Shown here: positions 1 to 5,000 of the stretch, piece after piece
Layout of the letters: the number at the start of each line of letters is the position of its first letter
Position numbering within the stretch: the stretch's first letter is position 1
From: Fidelibacterota bacterium
Lineage (GTDB): Bacteria; Fidelibacterota; Marinisomatia; Marinisomatales; TCS55
Assembly (NCBI GenBank): GCA_002713455.1
Contig: PASX01000035.1
Coordinates: 18,133-25,262, forward strand
Direction: 5' to 3'
Length of the DNA stretch: 7,130 nucleotides
The notes under the pieces: model-generated
What the model was told of the DNA's origin: nothing
What the model saw: the letters and a program-made list of their open reading frames with translations, nothing else
Database searches by the model: none
Made by a program: the position numbers and the translations under genes

Positions 1-1865
1 GGTGTTACAGATAGATCTTCTGTGCCATCTGCCCGTCCAGTAACCGCAAATGTTAATCTATACTTGTTACCACCAGTGTAAGCGATATTAGAGGGGGTGG
101 CGCTTGCTAACTTAGCAGTTCCGTTGGTTATTGCTAGAGCAAAATCTTCTTTTTCAAGGGTGCCATCACCACCGCTTCCATCATTTTTTCTAAAGATTGG
201 TTCATTAAATTGGACCTCAATAGAGGTGTTATTAACTGGGATATCACCCACGACTCCTGTAATGATAGGTAAATACAAATCATTCAATGTTTTTTTGTTT
301 CTCTGAACTGCAGAACTAAGAGAACCATCTGTTAAATTTTGCAAGGGAACTTTGTTATCGTTAGCGTCAAATAGCTCGTTTGCATTTTTTGGGTTAACGG
401 TGATTGTTCCTACACCACTAGCTAATTTATCTAACGAAATTCCTAGCTTAAATGTGGTGTTAATATTACTTATTTCAATACTCGAAGGTGTCGTACTTGT
501 TAAGTTTGCCTCATCACTATTTCGGCTATAAGAAAAAATGAAATCTTCTTTAACTGGGGAAGTGGTTGCACCAGTAGATGTATAAATTGGTTCATTAGTT
601 TCTATTGTGATCGATTTGTTATCAGACGCTAATTTCACTGACTTAAAGTAGGGGCGGTCACTATTGATTGTAAATGTGCCTATAAATCCGTTATTTCCAT
701 TACCGGCCCATAGATTGACATAGGTATCCGAATCTATCTTTGTTAAAAAATTATGTGAATTATTGCTATTATAAAATCTTTCACTTGTTACCTCTGATAT
801 CAACTTTGCATCAGCAGGTATATAGAAAGTTTTTATTGTTCCTCTGTTACCATTATCACGATGAACTAAGGCATAGACATCTGTACTGACTTTAACTAAA
901 CTATTCCAATATGTACCCGAATAAGTTGTGTGTTTCAGTATAGCTTCATGAGTGATCGCTCCATCATTAGTGATAGAGAAAGTTGAGAGTTCTCCTCCAT
1001 AACTACCTTCAATACCGTCATAAGCAGCAATAAACTTTCCTGGTTCTCCCGCGATCAGGTCTAAATATAAACCTCGAGTGTCGAATTGTTTTTCTTGTAC
1101 TTCAGTAAAACTCTTTCCATCAGCTGCGAGGTCCAAAGTTTCGATCCATGCACCAGACCTCGTAGAAACAATCGCTACCGTATTATTATCAACCTTGACC
1201 ACTTTATTATAGTTACTTGTTCCAGCCGTAAATCTTTTCACCGCTGTTTCAGTGATCGCGCCATCAGTTGTTATGTCAAAGGCTTTGACATAACCACCAC
1301 GACTACCTGTACCACCTTCACCATAGTAAGCTAGGATGACCGTATTATCATCCAGTTTGATCAAAGAGTTATGCTCACCATGCTTGTTATCATGCTCATC
1401 ACTATCTTTTTCGGTAACGGCTTTTCCGTCAGCATCTATCTTGAAGGTCTTGATATACCCATCTGAACTTCTTCCGGAATAGGCCAAGACAAAGATGTCT
1501 GAGGTCAATTGTACTACAGAGTTAAAAACTCCTCTTTTTGAGTCGAAGTTAAAGTCATCATTCCCATTTAATTTCAAAGGAGTAATGGTACGTCCATCCT
1601 TTGATAGTTGGAATGTTTTTAAATAGCCTGCTTGACCACCGTATCCTGTAAAGGCAAGAAGATAGGTGCTGAAAGACTCGTTGATTCTGACAAAAGAATT
1701 ATAGGTGCCATTATCATCGTCATGTTCCAGCTCTGGCTTAATAACACTAACAGATGATTGTGCATAGATAGATAAAGATAGGGATAGGTAAAGAATAGAG
1801 GGTAGAAGGCCCCCGTTCTTACCAAAAGAACTAAATAGCTTTAGTATGTGTTTATTCTTACTCAT
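1..1865 (-). CDS. Secreted seven-bladed beta-propeller protein with SwmB-like domains (3' end beyond window)
   Basis: The frame is open from ATG at 1863-1865 to the left edge (621 codons, no stop), so the C-terminus is missing. Residues 1-35 form a Sec signal peptide: a Lys-rich start, a hydrophobic stretch LLPSILYLSLSLSIYA, and likely cleavage between A35 and Q36. Residues about 38-400 hold seven blade-like repeats with the pattern NS-(L/F/V)-hydrophobic-K, then (V/I)LAY.G, then GY(I/V)KTF.I..DG..IT. Residues 402-530 and 531-621 are SwmB-like beta-sandwich domains; the second carries EVQFNEPIFRKNDGSG and a DGTLEKEDFAL segment, closely matching the repeats of the neighbouring gene. A T9SS sorting domain is expected beyond the edge but is not seen. 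The start is supported by the signal peptide directly behind it; no Shine-Dalgarno sequence precedes it. The gene lies 154 bases downstream of the larger gene on the same strand and could be co-transcribed or have its own promoter. Role inferred: extracellular binding or adhesion. There are no recognisable catalytic residues. Confidence 0.88.
   Translation of the reverse strand, partial: MSKNKHILKLFSSFGKNGGLLPSILYLSLSLSIYAQSSVSVIKPELEHDDDNGTYNSFVRINESFSTYLLAFTGYGGQAGYLKTFQLSKDGRTITPLKLNGNDDFNFDSKRGVFNSVVQLTSDIFVLAYSGRSSDGYIKTFKIDADGKAVTEKDSDEHDNKHGEHNSLIKLDDNTVILAYYGEGGTGSRGGYVKAFDITTDGAITETAVKRFTAGTSNYNKVVKVDNNTVAIVSTRSGAWIETLDLAADGKSFTEVQEKQFDTRGLYLDLIAGEPGKFIAAYDGIEGSYGGELSTFSITNDGAITHEAILKHTTYSGTYWNSLVKVSTDVYALVHRDNGNRGTIKTFYIPADAKLISEVTSERFYNSNNSHNFLTKIDSDTYVNLWAGNGNNGFIGTFTINSDRPYFKSVKLASDNKSITIETNEPIYTSTGATTSPVKEDFIFSYSRNSDEANLTSTTPSSIEISNINTTFKLGISLDKLASGVGTITVNPKNANELFDANDNKVPLQNLTDGSLSSAVQRNKKTLNDLYLPIITGVVGDIPVNNTSIEVQFNEPIFRKNDGSGGDGTLEKEDFALAITNGTAKLASATPSNIAYTGGNKYRLTFAVTGRADGTEDLSVT
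3..662 (-). repeat. Two SwmB-like beta-sandwich domains in the propeller protein
   Basis: Residues 402-530 and 531-621 (the latter cut by the window edge) each start with a short Pro-containing strand and continue as (S)DN.(S)I.(I/V)..NEPI(Y/F). A segment (E/K)EDF and a hydrophobic strand follow, then T..(T/S)PS.I, and then a strand with LGI or LTF. The first copy also has G.ITV.P..N.(L/I).D..(D/G)N near residues 485-505. This matches the order and motifs of the repeats at 6013-7130. SwmB-type domains (named after a cyanobacterial surface protein required for swimming) occur as strings in large surface proteins. The first copy is more divergent and contains an extra segment around residues 510-530. 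Confidence 0.7.
663..1754 (-). repeat. Seven tandem beta-propeller blade repeats
   Basis: Seven degenerate repeats of about 45-60 residues begin near residues 55, 114, 165, 219, 266, 319 and 370. Each has a hydrophobic strand around an N-S-hydrophobic-x-K/R core, a second strand ending in AY or an equivalent, a Gly-rich turn, a third strand like GYIKTFKI, and a D-G turn followed by IT (D90-G91, D147-G148, D201-G202, D249-G250, D301-G302). The segment before the first repeat, SVIKPELEHDD (residues 40-50), looks like the outer strand that follows IT in the other repeats. The last repeat stops after its third strand, so the N-terminal segment probably completes the last blade. This circular closure is typical of seven-bladed propellers. 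The family is not one I can name; WD40, Kelch and NHL signatures are absent. Confidence 0.72.
1761..1865 (-). other. Sec signal peptide of the propeller protein
   Basis: This segment encodes residues 1-35. Basic residues (K3, K5, K9, K16) come first, followed by an uncharged stretch rich in Leu and Ser from about residue 20 and ending in IYA. The A-x-A-like IYA before Q36 fits signal peptidase I; a Gln at +1 is common in exported proteins of this group. The n-region is longer than average, and M1 is the only Met in the segment, so no shorter ATG start is available. Confidence 0.8.
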
Positions 1866-1916
1866 TTGTATTCGAATCGCGAATTCAAAATATAGTCATC
1901 TTTATGTCAAAAGTAT

Positions 1917-1932
1917 CGTGATACCTATCACA
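1917..1932 (-). promoter_or_regulatory. Candidate CRP/FNR-family operator (inverted repeat)
   Basis: On the minus strand the site reads TGTGATAGGTATCACG: half-sites TGTGA and TCACG separated by six bases. This matches nine of the ten half-site positions of the CRP consensus TGTGA-N6-TCACA. The arms extend outward as TATC and GATA, with one unpaired base on one side. The centre is about 60 bases before the ATG of the propeller gene, a suitable place for control of that gene. It could instead be the binding site of another dimeric regulator, or form a small RNA hairpin. The match is visible; the regulator is inferred. Confidence 0.4.
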
Positions 1933-1944
1933 GATAAGGAGGCA

Positions 1945-1952
1945 CAAAAATA
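1945..1952 (-). promoter_or_regulatory. Possible Bacteroidetes-type -7 promoter element
   Basis: The minus strand reads TATTTTTG, an exact match to the TAnnTTTG element recognised by the primary sigma factor of Bacteroidetes. The matching TTTG at -33 (19-base spacer) is not present; the nearest TTG lies about 24 bases upstream. In such AT-rich DNA a chance match is likely. If it is real, transcription would start just before the inverted repeat at 1917-1932, placing that repeat where a bound protein would repress. A second TA-rich candidate, TATATTTTG at 1886-1894, matches less well. Confidence 0.18.
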
Positions 1953-2019
1953 CAGGTAAAATTAATCATAATTATTCAACAACTAAAGAGAAGCTTTTTG
2001 AGGTAAAAACTCTGCCTTT

Positions 2020-5000
2020 TTACTTTAAAAGGATCATCTTTTGAGTTTTAGAAAACTGTCCTGCTTGGATCTGGTAGAAATAGACACCAGCAGAAACCTC
2101 AACGCCAAACTGGTTCCGTGCATTCCATTTTACGCTATGATACCCAGCAGGCATAAACCCATTATTTAACTTGGCGATCTCTCGACCCATGATATCATAG
2201 ATGATCAAACGCACATTACCTTCTTTTGGAAGATCGTAATTGATCGTTGTCACAGGATTAAATGGATTCGGGTAATTATCATGAAGGGCAAACTCTTTTG
2301 GGATCGGCTTGATATCCAGAAACTCATTCCCACTAGAAAGTGGTTCATTATTTTCATCCAAGAAGAGATACGATATGTCCACAGGTATATTTCGTTCTCT
2401 TTGTAAGTGCTGCAGATCGATTCGAACAGGTCTATCGCTCTTTTCAAAATAGGCAGTATTAATTAGAAGTTGTCCTCCAATTGTATCTGCCATTGATAAG
2501 GTCATTCCTTTATCACTAAATATTTCACTTTGAGGAAGCTTGACTTTCATATCCATCGATGGATAATCTAAGATCAATTCAACTGCTTTGGTCCCCTTAG
2601 GTGGATAGACCATCATATGGTCTGCCTCGATCTCAATATTTAAAGGATACCCTTGACTGGCTTGTAATTTTGCCATCAGCTTACCTGACGCATTAGACTT
2701 ATCCCAATACCACATTCGTACAAATGCCATTCCATCTCGAGTGTTAAATTCACCATCTGGCGTAGGTTTAAAATAAGGAGCTGTTCCAGTGACTGGTCCT
2801 AATTCTTTAGTCAGATCATTATTGTTCCATGCGGTTACGAATTCAGTTTGATCTGCAAGTATCACGCTACCATCATTATCGTAATCAGCAAGATATCCAA
2901 TTGTATATGTGTAGTTCAAACCACTATTGATATTTCCAGCGACATCAGTTAGACTTACTGAAACAGTAATTTGATCTGCACTAGTAAATGGAGGGGTCAA
3001 TTGGATATTAATATTGGTTCCAACTTTGGATACTTGAGATGAGTTTCCAGATGGGTCACCTTGAGCAGATACAGTTTGTATCTCATATGAAGTTACATCT
3101 TCGGTCAGCGTCAGATCGATGGAGATCGGATTAAAAATGGATAATGGTGAATCCGTTGGGACTGAATTATTGGATATTTTCGGTCCTTCTGCATCGATCC
3201 GAAAGCCGTCCGAAGAAATAGGTTCTGAAATATTGCCCAATTGATCACGGGCTTTTATACTAAAATAATAGTCAGTATTGATCTTTAATAAAATTTCTGT
3301 AAATGTAAAAGATGTGTCCTTTCCTACATCGGTCCAGTCTTTGATATCTGTACCTAATGCAGTAGTTCCAAGAGCGAGTTCATAATAATCGATACCATTT
3401 AGATCGTAGAATCCTGTCCAATTTGCACTTGCTTGGAGAGTGTCTTTTAACCATTCAACGTCCTCAGCTGAACCATCAGCAAGAGTTCCTATCGTAGGTG
3501 GAACAAGGTCGATCGTTATACCGCTGGAGTTTGCTGAGATCTCATTGCCAACAAGATCAACGCCATATACAGTAATATAATATGTGTTATTGTTGCCAAG
3601 CTTGAGATTGGTAGCGGTTGTACTGTCCATGGATCCTGTATTGGTCCTTGGTGCAACATCTGCTGCTCCAGCAGTTGTACCAATCGTATAATCATAATGG
3701 CCAATTCCGCTTAGGGCATCGGAGAATCCTTGCCAGGTAAATATGATATTATTTGTATCAGACTGGAAAGGTGCTTTAATTGATACTGTTCCTGCAACAG
3801 GAATACCATAATCCATTCGGAATCCATCAGTAGAGATCACCTCGGATTTAAATCCAACACGATCTGTAACGCGAGCATTTGCAAAATAATCTGTGCCCTC
3901 CACTAGGTCTGAAACATCGAAGAAACCAACACTATCTTGGCCCAAAAACCAGTTAAATATATCTTTTTCACCAGCCTCTGTTCCGACAGAGTACTCATAG
4001 TTTGCGATACCAGAATTCTCTGTGACATTGAGAATGATCTTTGCCTTACTAGATGCACCATACCAGTCAACATCATTATCAGCGCCATCTTGCATGGATG
4101 CAATAACGGGCGATTGTGTATCAATAAAAACACCATCAGTTTTGAGTGTCTGTAAAATAGTTCCAGATGAATTTTTGATCCGGACACTAAAATAATATGT
4201 AGTGCTGTTGACTAGCTCAAGTCCAGTAACGGTTACTTTCGTATCTGTACCGTTGTTGGTCCAATCCTTTATATTATTTGCTAGGGTATCACCGATCGCA
4301 TATTGATAGGTATATACACCTAGACTATCATCCTGATAGGCATTCCATTGAGCAGATAGGGAGGAAGTAATATTACTGTAATCGATCTCATTATTGGCTG
4401 AAAGACCATCAATAATTCCACTTGCCGCTAATGACTTTCCTGAAAAAGGACTTTCATATGCGCCAATATCCAATATGGAGCCATATGGACTTGGCCTAAT
4501 GTCTCCATTCAGATCATTAGTCGGTGCAGTATAGGTCTCATTTGTGACCGATGTAAATGTTGGTGTTGCTCCACTTAACAATAATGATTGGTCACTAAGA
4601 TTAAAATCACCTTTGGCACTGTCAATAAAAGCAGGGTCACCAGTTAAATTTCCTACATTTGTTTTAAATGTTAATAGATCATCGCAGTTACCACAGTAAC
4701 TATAATGCAGATCAAAGTTCGAAGTGGGGATCGCCGCATTTGCGGTTCCAATAATAATGGAGTTAAGAATTATTTGTTTGTAGAGCCCATTGCTATACAT
4801 GGATAAGGCATTCGTCGTAACAGTATCGATCATATTAACATTGATAGCGTTGAATAGCTCAGTAGATCCAATGATCTCATCAGATTTTCCTACAAATACA
4901 TTGGTTCCTTGCGTACCACTGGAAAGAAGATTGCCTGATATGAATGCATTTGCTATATCAAGCCTAGATCCGTATTCTAAAGAGATACCACCACCAAACA

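Larger units (their letters stand above)
1866..2019. other. Intergenic region between the two surface-protein genes
   Basis: This 154-base AT-rich gap lies between the TAA of the large gene (2020-2022) and the ATG of the propeller gene. It contains an inverted repeat at 1917-1932 and a possible -7 element at 1945-1952, both listed separately. A 9-bp interrupted stem at 1987-2013 is too AT-rich and lacks a strong T-run, so no terminator is called. No small gene or tRNA is visible. The AAGGAGG on the plus strand near 1936 has no start codon at a suitable distance. Confidence 0.7.

Noticed and set aside
1619..1825. Minus-strand 68-codon frame with a hydrophobic, signal-like stretch
   Set aside because: It is out of frame inside the signal peptide and first blades of the propeller gene, whose translation has clear repeats; this is a shadow frame.
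1870..1886. Cluster of short palindromes (TTCGAA, TCGCGA, GAATTC) just before the propeller gene
   Set aside because: The three six-base palindromes overlap by chance and do not combine into one longer dyad.
1936..1944. AAGGAGG on the plus strand resembling a ribosome binding site
   Set aside because: No start codon follows at a suitable distance and no plausible plus-strand gene exists; the stretch lies in the gap between two minus-strand genes.
1987..2013. Possible terminator hairpin after the large gene (AGAGTTTTT paired with AAAAA-bulge-CTCT on the minus strand)
   Set aside because: The stem is mostly A-T with a four-base bulge, and only TTTAGTTGTT follows, so it does not meet the usual form of an intrinsic terminator.
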